From positions 1,676,064,667 through 1,676,128,666 of the forward strand of contig CM062818.1 in assembly GCA_031772625.1 (NCBI GenBank): a stretch of 64,000 nucleotides of DNA, read 5' to 3'. Of the stretch, positions 1-11,999 are shown in pieces. The notes under the pieces are model-generated. The model had not been told where the DNA came from and did no database searches. It worked only from the letters and a program-made list of their open reading frames with translations. This DNA comes from Pinus tabuliformis (Eukaryota; Streptophyta; Pinopsida; Pinales; Pinaceae). The position numbers and the translations under genes were made by a program. The first letter of the stretch is position 1; each line of letters begins with the position of its first letter.

Positions 1-187
1 ATTTTATTGGCAGTATATTTCCAAAGGACGTCATTTAGGGCCTCAAAATGACTCCGGAAGTTTAGGACCCAAAAAACTACTAAAAATAGTAAACTATGCT
101 ACCATTAAGGAAACTGAAAAACTCAAAGAGACAGTTGTGGGGGTCCACGTGGGATAGGCGAGTGGCCACCAAAATCCACCTGGATCA
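1..187 (-). repeat. 3' LTR of Gy-A (partial, cut by window start)
   Basis: This stretch matches the end of the three other LTR copies (2440-3041, 4511-5124, 7376-7991). It ends in TGGATCA, followed by a pyrimidine-rich tract at 188-200 that is the minus-strand polypurine tract. The element therefore reads on the minus strand and this is its 3' LTR. Only the last 187 of about 600 bases are inside the window. Confidence 0.85.
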
Positions 188-2439
188 TTCCTCCCTCCTC
201 AGGAACCAATGGTCCCCATTCCATTCAGTGCCTCCCTGAGATGGGGAAACTTCTACTGAACTTGGTCCCTAGTGAGTTATTTTGCAATTTCTTATATGTC
301 TAGTAATGGTGGGAAGCATGGTCGAGGGTCATCCACATTGAACACTCGATGTAAGACAAGGAATAGGGGAATGTTATGCTTCCAATCATTGTTTCCCACA
401 GCCTTGGTAATTGTGTAAGGACCATATTGGAGTGTTCTGAGCTTCTAATGGGTTCTTGTGAGGTGTTATTTCTGCAGATGCAACTAAACTTTGTCGCCCA
501 CTTGAAACTTGTGTGGCATCTCATGTTAATCATGTCATTGCTTATACTTTTCATTTTCCACAATGGAGCAACAATATATCATCATGTTTGTTAGAGGTGC
601 TTTGGGAGTCACATCGAACAAATTCTTGACCTGACAGTACAATGGTACCCCTGTGAGTGAAGAGAAGATGTCCATGTGTTTTTCCACAACCGTATTCACC
701 TGCTTCTGTTGTGTGGAGGAGCCCTTCACGGGGGCCACTGATGGGGCTACGATATTCCCCTTACTTTAAGAGTTAACTAGAAAGAAAATAAATTTCATAG
801 TCTCGGAGATGATCTTACTACCTTTCTTAGCAGAGATTAAAGAAGTGGCGATAGGTGGGGCTAACTCCAGTATCCTGTATAATGTATTACACAAAGAGAT
901 AATAACAGCACGAGGCCTTGAATCATACACATAATGTCTCTTCCACATGTATGTTTGGCCTAATATTGCATCAGAAACATCAAGCGGTGCAACGTCACAC
1001 AATACCTCATTTGTGAAGGGCTTGATGTTGTATGGAAGGCGACACTACTGGCCGAATCAGAGATCTTGTACTTGGTGAAGACACTCGATGTTGTATGGTT
1101 GTTTGTGTGGTATAGTTGGTAGTCCAGGATGCTTCACGACCTCTACTAAAATGAGGTTCTTTTGGCTCCCACTGTCAATAATGAATTGCACTGGTGAGGC
1201 CTTCACCCAGATCTATGAGTGCAAAAGATGCTCCCCCTCCTCTGGATCTTTGGGCTCATTCTTTTCTGTCTTGGTGGTGGCAACAATGGCACTGGGATCC
1301 GCATCAATGATCATATTCGCTTTGTCATTCCTCTTTTCAAGTTCTAATTGAGGGTCGGAACATGCATCTGATTCTGAAGCCATTAACTCGACCACTAGTG
1401 ACTACTTGGTCTGACACTCACTTTTGTTATGAGTGGGGTTCTTGTGGAAATCAGACAACTTTCCTGTGTCCTTCTTGGACTTCGTGGTGTTTTTCTTTTC
1501 TTGCGGCTTCGACGAGTTGTCTTGGGTCACACCGTCTTGGATTTGTCCTTGGTTTTGCGATTTTGGGAAGCCTTTCCCTTGTATCAGATTCGGGGATCCA
1601 AAGTCTCACTTCTTCTGTTTAAACTTCTGCTTGATCTTGACAATGTCTCGGTACACCGTGCCGAGTGAGGAGATGGCCAGGAACTCCATCTCATCCTGGA
1701 TTTATCTGTGTAGGAAGTCACGATACTTGAGAACCAAATGTTTCTCAGAATCCTTGATGCCCAACTTTGTGCATAGGTTGTGAAAAATATTGGTAAACTT
1801 GGCACATCTTGGTCCCTTTCGTGCGCAGCATGGTCCACTTTATGTATTTGTCCTCATAGCTCCCAATAGGGTAGTATTTCTCCTTGATGGCATCCTGGAA
1901 TGAATTCCAAGTGGGAGCAACTAAAAAGAGTGAGTTCATACTTTCATCCTTCTTCTCACAGTGGGTTTCCCATCAATCCTTAACGTGGCAGGCTTCTTTG
2001 AGAAGAGCGAAAGTGACCTTTTCTCGGCTGGAAAAATCATGAACCCAAAAATACCCTTATAGCATATTTAATCATTTATCTACAACATCTACATCTGTCT
2101 AACCCTTGAATATGAGGATTTCAAATTTAACTTATATCTTAAAGGGTGTGGCGTTTCCAGAGTAGCTATTAGATGTGTCGCCTCTGGGTAGTCGTTTAAG
2201 GATCTGGGCAAATTTTTCCGTCATCACATTTCTTTGTTGCTTGAGGGTTTCTTCGAGCAAGATTTTGATAGGATCTTCTGCTTCCTCATCTTTCTTTTCA
2301 TCCACCATGGTTGGCCATCAAGATTTGCGAGGCTAGTCTTGAAAAGCTTCGACCAGTTCAAGCCCTAACTCCATATATCCCGACCTCGTTGGGGACATGC
2401 AAAGAAAAATAGAGAAAGAGCAGACCGCTCTGATACCAC
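188..2439 (-). pseudogene. Gy-A internal region: decayed gag-protease joined to integrase C-terminus
   Basis: On the minus strand the order is gag from an ATG at 2308, a decayed zinc-knuckle-like segment near 1430 (FHKNPTHNKSEC, first Cys lost), a retropepsin-like part (IIDSGSQKNLI near 1165-1200), the N-terminal edge of reverse transcriptase (545-740), then directly the integrase C-terminal barrel (HKFQVGDKV near 500). The catalytic RT, RNase H and integrase core are absent. Many stops and frameshifts are present, so no product is expected. Relationship to Ty3/gypsy gag-pol is established family knowledge; the deletion is inferred from the missing domains and is shared with Gy-B. Confidence 0.8.
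2427..2438 (-). promoter_or_regulatory. Primer-binding site of Gy-A (tRNA-iMet)
   Basis: The minus strand reads TGGTATCAGAGC, the standard plant initiator-Met tRNA primer site, one base from the LTR end at 2440. It fixes element orientation and the inner LTR boundary. Confidence 0.92.
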
Positions 2440-3041
2440 TGATCTGAATTTAATCAAGAACACAACAAATTATAGATATAACCATAAATAGAAAGATGCA
2501 GTGGAAATAACACTTTCTTTGATTAATATCAAATAATCAAATATTCTTACAAATAGTATGGAAATGAGACTAGCTCGATGATGGTAGCTTATCTCTGAGA
2601 AGAGATGTGGTGGCTACATGCCTTTGAACTCTGTTACAATGAGTCTAAAGGGAATTTTCATTATTTAATAATAAGAGAGAACCCTAAGCAACCAAAACCC
2701 TAAGCCGAGGAGATGTAACACCAAGAGTTTATGGTCCCCATTGGGGTTAGTTACACAGCCAACATCCCGAGGTCATGCCTTATCTCTGTTTCACGCGCAT
2801 GATACCCAGTTCGAAAGATCTCTCCGAGGACCATGACAGAAAATATGATTTTATTAAAAAAAATTGGCAATAGATTTCCAAGAAAACATCGTTTAGGGCC
2901 TCAAAATGGCTTCGAAAGTTTGGGACCTGAAAGCTAAAAATAGTAAGCTCTACTACAATTAAGGAAACCGAAAAACTGAAAGAGACAGTTGTGGGGGTCC
3001 AAGTGGGATATGCAGGTGGCTACCAACATCCCCCTGGATCA
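2440..3041 (-). repeat. 5' LTR of Gy-A
   Basis: The plus strand begins TGATCTGAAT and ends CTGGATCA, so the ends are TG...CA with a short inverted repeat (TGATC/GATCA). Length is 602 bp. It is clearly homologous to 4511-5124 and 7376-7991. The next five bases, CATAA (3042-3046), correspond to the CTTGA target duplication of Gy-B. Confidence 0.9.
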
Positions 3042-3890
3042 CATAAGCTTCACTTGTACTATGATTTACTCAGCTACCAATGAATTTGAACTCGTGAGAG
3101 AGGATGTTGTAATACGAAGCCAAGCTAGGGAGTTAAGGAGGTGGTATAACCCCATAGATTCTCTCTTGTTTGTCTCCATCAAGCCCCTGCATAGTAATTG
3201 TCTCAAAAATGCTCTTTTTTCCCACAATTAAACCACATTATGTCACATATTATGGAAAACACCTTTTACTCTTCTTACTAAGCATAATAGAACAAAAAAT
3301 GTGAATTAATGTGAGAAAATGATAATTTTCAAGGTAGAGGATGTCATAATGATCTTCAAAATGTACCTATTTGTGGGGCTCATCAATTGAGACACTTGAA
3401 TAGACTTATTTCCCTTACACCAGTCTTAGTTATTATATTTCTCGTAAAAGAACCAAAAATTTGTTATGTTATTTCTTTTTCATTTAGTTCATAATACTAA
3501 GTTGTATGCCAACAATCCATAAGATTTTGGTAGGGGATAATTGTCATATCCCATGTTTCCATTTCCTAAGTCAGCTACCTATTTATTATATTCAATTAAC
3601 ATATTTCTTTGTTTCCTCTTCTTAATTATATTGTACTAGCTTAACAATTGTCTTTGTTTCCTATTCTTAATTATATACATGCTAAATTATATTGATTTAC
3701 CATGCAATCCTATTACTTCATCATCAATTTGTAATGATAATGATGTACTTGCAAGTAAAAAAATTCAATTATTTTAGTAAGATGTGTAATTCATGCAATT
3801 TCTAATATAAAAATCTTTATGGCATTCACAAAATATATATAATAAAAAATTGATATAGATAATGAATAATATATTTTAATAGAAGGTTAA
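3042..3890. repeat. Duplicated right flank, copy A
   Basis: This AT-rich non-coding stretch is collinear with 7992-8846, which lies at the same position relative to Gy-B. Matching continues past the LTR end for about 850 bp and stops after AGAAGGTTAA in both. Flanking DNA was therefore duplicated along with the element. No gene is visible. Confidence 0.85.
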
Positions 3891-4505
3891 ATAGTGATAT
3901 AAACTAAGATGGAAAAGATGAGTTGAATTCAAATAACATATATTTTATGCCGTAACACTACTCTAATCACCAAATGGACTTCTAAGCTACATAAATAAAT
4001 TGTGAAGAAGAACAACTAACATTCATCTATTTCTAAATAATCATAGCCACAATATATTTTTGGACTGAGATTATGAATCCTTCCAACCATTCTCCTATTA
4101 GAGAGGTGATGTAGAAGCTTGCAATCAAAAGTTTATAACTTAACATCTACTCAAATAAAAGAAACTATGAAATGCATGGAATCAATAAAAACACACAAGT
4201 AAAAAAGAGGGACCAAATCCTTTGGATTAGGCTGAAAACCAAAGGTCTCAACCCTTTGAAACTAAGTTAGATGCAACTAAATAACCAAATTCTCATTATT
4301 AGAAAGTAAAAGTATCATACATCACATAAAATTTCAAAATGAAAATGTCATGTTTTGAGCTCAATAGCTACACCTAGCTGAATCTAAATTTGAATCCTAG
4401 TGATCTTTTCATCTTGTTTGTTTATACAAAAGGGTAGCTGATACTATCCCCATAAAAATATGAGTGATTCCCTCCTTGATCTCAGAAATGGTGGATTTGG
4501 TCCCT
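3891..4505. other. Left flank of Gy-B, no gene
   Basis: AT-rich sequence between the end of the copy A flank and the Gy-B target site. No coding region, RNA gene or repeat was recognised. If the duplication is tandem, the counterpart for Gy-A lies before the window. Confidence 0.5.
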
Positions 4506-4510
4506 CTTGA

Positions 4511-5124
4511 TGATCTGAATTTTAACAGGAACACAAAAAATTACAGATATAACCATAAATACATAGATGAAGTATAAATTACACTTTTGTATTAATATGA
4601 AATAATGAAATATGCTTACAAACAGTATGGAAATGAGACTAACTCGACGATGATAGCTTATCTTTGAGAAGAGATGTGGTGACTACATGCCTCTGAACTA
4701 CGTGACAATGAGGCTCAAGGGCGTTTTTATTATTGAGCAATAAGGAAAAACCCTAAACAACCAAAACCCTAACCGAAGGAGATGTAACACCAAGAGTTTA
4801 GGGGCCCTATTGGGGTTAGTTGGACAGCCAACTTCTCGTGGCCGTGGCTTGGTCATATTATCTCTATTTGATGCGCATGATACCCCATTCGAAAGATCTC
4901 TCCGAGGACTACGATGAAAAATTTGATTTTACAAAAATATTGATGGCATTGGATTTCCAAAAGGACACCGTTTAGGGCCTCAAAATGACTCCAGATGTTT
5001 AGGACTTGAAAAACTACTAAAAATAGTAAACTATGCTACAATTAAGGAAACTGACAAACTCAAAGAGACAGTTGTGGGGGCCCCAGTGGGATAGATGGCT
5101 GGCCACTAACATCCACCTAGATTA
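4511..5124 (-). repeat. 3' LTR of Gy-B
   Basis: Starts TGATCTGAAT and ends CTAGATTA, a mutated form of CTGGATCA. It is followed by the pyrimidine-rich complement of the polypurine tract. Aligned by eye with 7376-7991 it shows frequent substitutions and few indels. Confidence 0.88.
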
Positions 5125-7375
5125 TTCCTCCCCTGTTAGGAAGCAATGGTCCCATTATGTTCAGTGCCTCCCTGATATGGCGAAAATTCTACTGAACTTA
5201 GTCCCTCATGAGTTGTATTGCAATTTCTATTGTGTCCAGTAATGGCTGGAAGCATGGTTGAGGGCAATCCACATTGAACACTCGATGCAATCCAATGAAT
5301 GGGGGAATGTTATACTTCAAATCATTGTTTCCCACATCCTTGGTAATGGTGTAAGGACCATATTGGAGTGTTCTGAGCTTCCGATGGGCTCTTGTAATCC
5401 GTTCTTTCTACAGATACAAATAGACTTTGTCGCCAACCTAAAACTTGTGTGGAATCTGATGTTAATCATGTCACTACTTGTACTTGGCATTTTCGAGAAT
5501 AGAGCAAAAATATATTGTCCTATTGGGTAGAGGTGCTCTAAGAGTCACATCAAATAAATGCTTGACCTAACAGTGTCATGCTATGCTTGTGGGTGAAGAG
5601 AAGATGTCCATGTGTTTTTTCACAACCATATCCACCTGCTTCTGCTGTGTGGAGGAGCCCTTCCCAGGGGCCATTAATGGGGCTATGATCTTCCCCTTAC
5701 TTTGAGAGTGAACTAGAAAGAAAATAAATTTCATAGTCTGGGAGATGATCTTGCTACCTTTCTTAGTAGAGATCAAAGAAGTGGTTGTAGGTGGGGCTAC
5801 CTCCAGTATCCTGTATAATGTATTACACAAAAAAATAATAACAGCACGAGGCCTTGACTCATACACATCATGTCTCTTCCACATGTATGGTTGGCCTAAT
5901 AATGCATGACAAACATCAAGAAGTGCAACATCACACAATACCTCATTTGTGAAGGGCTTGATGTTGTATGAAGGTAACACTATTGGCATAATCAGAGATC
6001 TCGTCCTTGGTGAATCCACTCGATGTTGTATGGTTGCAAGTGTGGTATGGTCGATAGTCCTAGATGATTCACGACCTCTACTGAAATGAGGTTCTTTTAG
6101 ATCCTGCTGTCAACAATGAATTTCACCAACGAGGACTTCACCCACATCTTTGAGTGGAAAAGACGCTCCCCCTCCTCTGGATCTTCGAGCTTATTCCTCT
6201 GGGTCTTGGTGGTGGAAACAGTGGCACTGGGCTCCAGATCAATGATTTGCTTCCCTTTGTCATTCCTCTTGTTGAGTTTAAACCGAGGGTCAGAACATGC
6301 ATCTGATTCTGAAGCCTTCAACTTGGCCACTAGTGACTACTTGCTCCGACACTCACTTGTGTTATGAGTGGGGTTCTTGTGGAACTAACACCACTTTTTT
6401 GTGTCCTTCTTGGACATTGTGATGTTGCTCTTTTCTTGTGGCTTCGATGGGTTGTCTTGGGTCACACCGTCTTGGATTTGTCCTTGGTTCTACAATTTGG
6501 GGAAGCCTTTCCCTTACTTCATATTCGGGGATCCAAAGTCTTGGTTCTTCTATTTAAACTTCTTCTCAATCTTGACAATGTATCAGTACACCATGCCGAG
6601 CGAGGAGATGGTTAGGAACTCCATCTCATCCTGGATGTATCTCTCTAGGAGGTTGTGGTACTTGAGTATCAAATGTTTCCCAGAATCCTTAATCCCCTAC
6701 TTCAAGCATAGGTTGTGAAAAATATTGGTAAACTCAGCACATCTTGGTCCCTTCCCTGCTGCAGCATGGTCCACTTTATGTATTTGTCCTCATAGCTCCC
6801 AATAGGGTAGTAATGCTGCTTCATGGGATCCCGGAATGAATTCCAAGTGGGATTGGCTGAGAAGAGCGAGTTCGTACTTTCATCCTTTTGCTCGCAGTAG
6901 GTTTCCCACCAGTCCTTAATGTGGCGGGCTTCTGTGAGAAGACTGAAAGTAATCTTTTCCCAACTGGAAAAATCATGAATAGAAAAATACCCTTCTAGCA
7001 TATTTAACCATTTATCTACGACATTTGCATCTATTTGACCCTCAAATATGGGGATTTCCAATTTAACTTATACCTTAAAGGGTGCGATGTTTCCAGAGTA
7101 GCTATTAGATGTGTCGCCTCTGGGTAGTCGCTGAAGGATCTAGGAAAAGATGTCCATCACCACATTTATTTGTCGCTCGAGGGATTCTTTGAGAAAGATT
7201 TTGATAGGATCTCTTGCTACCTTATCTTTCTTTTCGTCTACCATGGTAGGTTGTCGAGATTTGTGAGGCTAGTCTTGCAAAGGTTCGACCAATTCAAGCC
7301 CTAACTCCTTATATCCCAACCTTGTTGGGGACATGCAAACAAAAATAGAGAAAGAGAAGACCACTCTCATACCAC
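5125..7375 (-). pseudogene. Gy-B internal region: gag, protease relic and integrase C-terminal end
   Basis: On the minus strand gag starts at an ATG at 7244 and includes the retrotransposon gag domain (6702-7061, starting EIPIFEGQIDANVVDKWLNM). A decayed zinc-knuckle-like segment (FHKNPTHNTSEC) lies near 6365-6400. The retropepsin relic reads FIVDSR where family members have FIVDSG (near 6100), and continues to 5840. The N-terminal edge of reverse transcriptase (about 5500-5700) then abuts an integrase C-terminal barrel (HKF*VGDKV near 5430). RT catalytic motifs, RNase H and the integrase DDE core are missing. Several stops and frameshifts interrupt it. The same join occurs in Gy-A. Confidence 0.82.
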
Positions 7376-7991
7376 TGATCTGAATTTAAACAGGAATGCA
7401 ACAAATTATAGATATAACCATAAATACAAAGACGTAGTAGAGACAACACTTTCTTTGATTAATATAAAATAATCGAATATGCTTACAAACAATATGGAAA
7501 TGAGACTATCTCAATGATGGTAGCTTATCTCTGAGAAGAGATGTGATGGCTACATGCCTCTGAACTGTGTTACAATGAGGCTAAAGGGCATTTTTATTAT
7601 TGAACAATAATAGCAAACCCTAAACAACCCAAACCCTAACCCGAGGAGATGTAACACCAAGAATTTATGGGCCGCGTCGGGGTTAGTTGGACAACCAACT
7701 TCTTGAGGTTGTGTCGTGGTCGTATTATCTTTGTTTAATGCACAAGATACCCCATTGGAAAGATATCTCCAAGGACTATGATGGAAAATGTGATTTTATA
7801 AAAAAATAATTGGTAGTAGATTTCGAAGAAAACATCTTTTAGGGTGTCAAAATGGCTCCGGAAGTTTAGGACCCGAAAAAATGCTAAAAATAGTAAACTC
7901 AACTATAATTAAGGAAACTAAAAAATTGAAATAGAAAGCTGTGGGGCTCCAAGTGGGATAGGCGGGTGGCCACAAACATCCACTTGGATCA
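7376..7991 (-). repeat. 5' LTR of Gy-B
   Basis: Starts TGATCTGAAT and ends CTTGGATCA, 616 bp. It is bounded on the left by the decayed primer site and on the right by the CTTGA target duplication. Confidence 0.9.
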
Positions 7992-8846
7992 CTTGAGCTT
8001 CACTTGTACTAGGAGTTACTCGGCTGCCAATTAATTTGAACTCGTGAGGGAGGATGATGTAATCCCAAGCCAAGCTAGGGAGTTAAGGAGGTGGTAAAAC
8101 CCGATAGACTCTCTCTTGGTTGTCTCCATCAAGCCCCTCCATAGTAATCTCCTCAATTTTTTTAATTTTTTTCCGCAATTAAACCACATTAGGTCAGGTA
8201 CTATGGAAAACACCTTTCACTCTTCTTGCTAAGCATAATATAATAAAAAATGTGAATTAATGTCAGAAAATGATAGTTTTCAAGCTGGAGGATGGCATAA
8301 TGATCTTGAAAATGTACCTGTTGGTGGGGCTCATCAATTGAGACACTAGGATAGACTTAAGTCCCTTACACCATTCTTACCTAGTTATTACATTTCTGGT
8401 AAAAGAACCAAAAATTTGTAATGTTATTTATTTTTCATTTAGTTCATAATACTAAGTTGTATGCCAACAACCCAAAGATTTCAGTTAGGGGATTATTTTC
8501 CTATCCCATGTTTCAATTTCTTGATTCAGCTACCTATTTGTTATATCCAATTAATAGATTTCTTTGTTTCCTATTCTTAATTATATTTGGACTCGCTTAA
8601 CAATTGTCTTTGTTTCCTATTCTTAATTACATGCATACTAACTTCTATTTATTTACCATGCAATCCTATTACATCATGATCAATTTGTAATGATAATGAT
8701 GTACTTGAGAGTAAGAAAATTCAATTATTTTAGTAAGATGTGTAATTTTTGCAATTTCTAATATAGAAGTATTTATGGCATTTACAAAATATGTATAATA
8801 AAAAATTGATATAGATAATGAATAATATATTTTAATAGAAGGTTAA
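7992..8846. repeat. Duplicated right flank, copy B
   Basis: Collinear with 3042-3890 but diverged by scattered substitutions and small indels. Matching ends at the GGTTAA at 8841-8846. It marks the right end of the tandem duplication. No gene is seen. Confidence 0.85.
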
Positions 8847-9354
8847 GTAATATTAATGTGTATTTAGAAAAATATTAATAAAAAAGTAATATTTTAGTGT
8901 GAACAATATAGTTCATCAATTTAATAGCCATGCTAAATAAAAGATTTTAATATCAATATAAATTTTGATGGCTAAAAGGTTTTCCACTATTCTACATTTT
9001 AGTTTTTTTTGTTTTGAAATATGAAAAGATTTATTGGATTTACATGTTTGAGTTGTATAATTTACATCATTCAAATTTGTACATTAAAAAATTACACCCA
9101 AAAAAATTCATCCTTCCCCACCATACTAAATTTGTGATTAATATAAAATGAGTAATGTGAAATTTACTATGTAATAAGGAGTTGTTTATTATGAACTGAT
9201 ATTATCTATTTAATATAGATGGATTAATAAGTATGATACACTTTACATAATGGAAAAAATTAACTCCAACACAACCACACAGAAATGATTAAAAATATTC
9301 ACAACAAATCAAAGTCACTAGTTTTGCAGTAGAACATGTCCATGCATCTGAAAA
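8847..9354. other. AT-rich spacer
   Basis: About 500 bp of AT-rich DNA between the duplication end and the first F-box/kelch scrap. I see no gene, repeat or transposon end here. Confidence 0.5.
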
Positions 9355-9450
9355 TTACCTTAAAATCTCCATGGTTACCGCAGACAGGATCCTGCCTGCA
9401 AAGACCTCCCCACCATCACCATTCACTTGAATGAATTTGCTAGTTGACAA
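9355..9450 (-). pseudogene. F-box/kelch C-terminal scrap 1
   Basis: The minus strand translates to a segment ending FIQVNGDGGEVFAG...SAVTMEIL, which aligns with the C-terminus of the 28108-28858 relic (WIEVNGGGREEFEG...SAGTVEI). Only about 30 codons are recognisable and the stop codon is lost. No F-box or kelch body is found next to it. It is a truncated member of the same local family. Confidence 0.65.
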
Positions 9451-9670
9451 ATTAAAACAGGTAAGAGATGTTCTTTTTGTCTCGATTTGAACGCGCTCCG
9501 ACACCCAATTCACTTAAATTCAAATTTTGTTTTGATAATATCTTTTATTTGGACATGTATTAATAGCAAAGACAGACTTCAACAAACAAACAAAAGATAC
9601 ACTAATAATTAAAAAAAGTTAAGGAAAAATAAAAGTCGTGAGTTTGGTGAGACAACTCCCCAAACTACAT

Positions 9671-9850
9671 TCAAAACTCCACGATTGTTGTTGATACGAT
9701 CATGCCAACAAAGTTGTCCCCACCATTGCGGTTAAGTTCAATGAGTTGCCTCGTTGATTGATAATTTTGAATTTATATTGTTGGCTTTGTTGACTTCCTT
9801 AGGGCAATGGTGTTATTCACGTCGTCACTCGGTTCAAAAGAGTTGTTGAT
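9671..9850 (-). pseudogene. F-box/kelch C-terminal scrap 2
   Basis: The minus strand carries a kelch-like blade edge (SFEPSDD near 9830), an in-frame stop, then a tail reading LIELNRNGGDNFVGMIVS and ending VEF followed by TGA (plus-strand tca at 9671-9673). It aligns with the tail of the 28108-28858 relic and with scrap 1, about 220 bp away. The upstream part of the gene is not present here. Confidence 0.6.
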
Positions 9851-10567
9851 ATCATGGAATGTGTAAATAATTGAAGGAGAATTAAGAATATTAAAGCTAA
9901 AATAGGCATGATACATCTATTTAGTTACTTTTCATAAACAAATCAAAAGTGTATATAGGGGAGGGGATCAACCTCTCTAATTTGGTTGTACTTATCTGAA
10001 CACAAATATCTTATCAACTAGGGTGGTTGGGATATAAGCTAACATGGTGTATAATATTGGTAAGGTGTACTTCTCTGAACACAAATATCTTATCAACTAG
10101 GGTGGTTGGGATATAAGCTAACATGGTGTATAATATTGGTAAGGTGTACCTCCACACCTTGGGTGGATAATTTTCACGGAATTATAAGGTGGTGGGGAAA
10201 AAGCATAAATTCTATTTCTCATATTGGTCAGATACACTTTGTTGATAGATTGGATTGAATAAAGATATTATGGGGCTAATAGATTGAGGATCACAGCCAA
10301 TGGGGGAATTCATGGTGTGCCCACAATTTTATCTCTTATAATCTTCTACTACCTTTCCTTCTTCAGTTCACATGTTTGTTCCCCTTGCATTGATTGGATG
10401 TCAGTATCTTAGTTAGGGAAGTGGTAGGTGCATGTATTACATAATGAGTTTGATGTCGATAAAATATCTAGGAAAGTGGTAGGTGAACTCTTTTAACATA
10501 CATTGGTGTTGGGATTATTTTGACTAAGAAATACTATATTTTTATTTAGAGGCAATCGTGAAATGCA
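9851..10567. other. Non-coding stretch containing a tandem repeat
   Basis: No gene recognised. The only structure seen is the 79-bp direct repeat annotated separately; the rest is ordinary AT-rich sequence. Confidence 0.5.
9988..10145. repeat. 79-bp direct tandem repeat, two copies
   Basis: Units 9988-10066 and 10067-10145 are nearly identical; the visible difference is GTACTTATC versus GTACTTCTC near the start. Such similarity in a strongly decayed area implies a recent duplication. Confidence 0.93.
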
Positions 10568-10936
10568 TTGAGATCAAATAAAGAATTTCCTTGTAGTCTT
10601 TGTTTCTGCCCTGCTACATACAAGGAAGTTATTTTAAAATCATATCTAATGGAGATCCAATCCATGACTATTCATCTAGAAATAGATATTGAAAATCTCA
10701 TTTACGTCATGATTGTTGCAGAGAATGAGAAGGACTTTAGAAGCTTACAACATAAATACAAAACAATGAACCCTGGGAATTGTAGGGGTGTTATCCATGC
10801 GGAACATAAAGATAGGGCGATCAAACAACTAAATTTTAAACCTATTCTAGGGGTGGTCAAACATGCCATAGAGACAGGGGCGGTAAGGTCAAAGGTATCT
10901 GTGATGCATCAAGATATTCAACAGAGAAAAAAATAG
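10568..10936 (+). CDS. Unrecognised ORF, 122 codons
   Basis: An open frame of 122 codons starting MRSNKEF and ending IQQRKK. I do not recognise the product and see no membrane segment or clear domain. It ends inside the A-rich target site where the LINE inserted. It may be chance, or a piece of an older element. Codon-level evidence of function is lacking. Confidence 0.2.
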   Translation: MRSNKEFPCSLCFCPATYKEVILKSYLMEIQSMTIHLEIDIENLIYVMIVAENEKDFRSLQHKYKTMNPGNCRGVIHAEHKDRAIKQLNFKPILGVVKHAIETGAVRSKVSVMHQDIQQRKK

Positions 10937-11295
10937 ATAAGAGAAATAAAACAATTAAAGTGCGGGAACAAATTGAGAAGTTAATATTTGGGGTCAATCT
11001 ATATTGGGAAAACGTAGCAAGACTAAGAAAGATGATCTTAGTTAGTCGATGGGAGTTTATTAGGATGAATGGTGCACAAATCAATGAATAGGTCCAAAAA
11101 AGTTGGTCCTCTCTTATGGGATATAGAGCTAAAGTTAGGATGATGTATAATGGGTTTTTTGGATTCCACTTCGAGGAGGTACTACTCCCAACTTTCGATA
11201 GGCCCTTCGAAAAATTCAAATGAGGAAATGGAGGAACTTTCACTCTCGTACCTTAGAGAAATATTTCTCGATGCTAATGTTCTCCAATGAGGGTC

Positions 11296-11990
11296 ATGTC
11301 CCTTAATATAAGAGGCTCGGGATCTGCCCATACTAGAAGATCCTTATAACAAAACATAAAATCTAAAGTTCCATTCATTGTCCTACTACAAGAGACCATG
11401 ATGGCAAAGAAAAAATACATTGATATTTTTCTTAAGATATGCCCACAATGGCAGGGTTGTGCAACAAACACACAAGGAAATTTTGTAGTTCTTGCAATTA
11501 TTTGGGATCCAACAATCTTTAAATGCCAAGCATATAGTAGTTGTGTAGGAATCATACTCATAGGTTGATGCAAGGGTAGTCCTTATAAATTTTGGATAAT
11601 GTACATCTATGCACCATATGCCAGTTGTAGAACCTTTTGGGATGTAGTTGAGACATCTGGAATATTAGACATACAACCGTTGATCATAGCTCATGATATG
11701 AATTTCACCATGGATGTAAACAAATGTTGGGAACACTAGGCGAAGGTGGACCCTATGGTGAATTATTTCAAATAACTATTTGATTGAAATCCTTTACAGA
11801 TGTTGCTTCGACTCTGTTTTGTCCAAATTGGCGGAATGAACACTTGGGAGTTGAGGGTATTGCTGAAAGAATCAACAAATTTCTGGTGGATTAAATTTCT
11901 ATGATGTGCCTTTATTGTCATGATATGAGAGGAGGTGTCCACATTCTTAGTAGTCCCTTGTATCAAATATTTTTCATCCATACATGATTG
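11296..11990 (+). pseudogene. LINE endonuclease relic
   Basis: The frame begins MSLNIRGSGSA, the usual N-terminus of a plant L1 endonuclease (normally with a W or C before N). It continues through VPFIVLLQETMM (QET metal-ligand motif) and IIAHDMNFTMD (the GDFN-like motif, G changed to H). The enzyme would nick target DNA in the nucleus. Stops and frame changes interrupt it, and sequence after about 11900 jumps towards RNase H without RT. Confidence 0.75.
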
Positions 11991-11999
11991 TATTAGCTA

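Larger units (their letters stand above)
4506..7996 (-). mobile_element. Gy-B: non-autonomous Ty3/gypsy-derived LTR element with 5-bp TSD
   Basis: The element occupies 4511-7991 and is flanked by identical CTTGA copies at 4506-4510 and 7992-7996, the 5-bp duplication expected of an LTR retrotransposon. LTRs are 4511-5124 (614 bp) and 7376-7991 (616 bp). The minus-strand polypurine tract is 5125-5134, and a mutated primer site (TGGTATGAGAG) lies just left of 7376. The internal part is only 2.25 kb, with no catalytic pol. The LTRs differ at many positions, so the insertion is old. Confidence 0.9.

Noticed and set aside
8031..8213. 60-codon minus-strand ORF in the duplicated flank
   Set aside because: The matching region in copy A (3050-3240) is not open in that frame and there is no recognisable domain.
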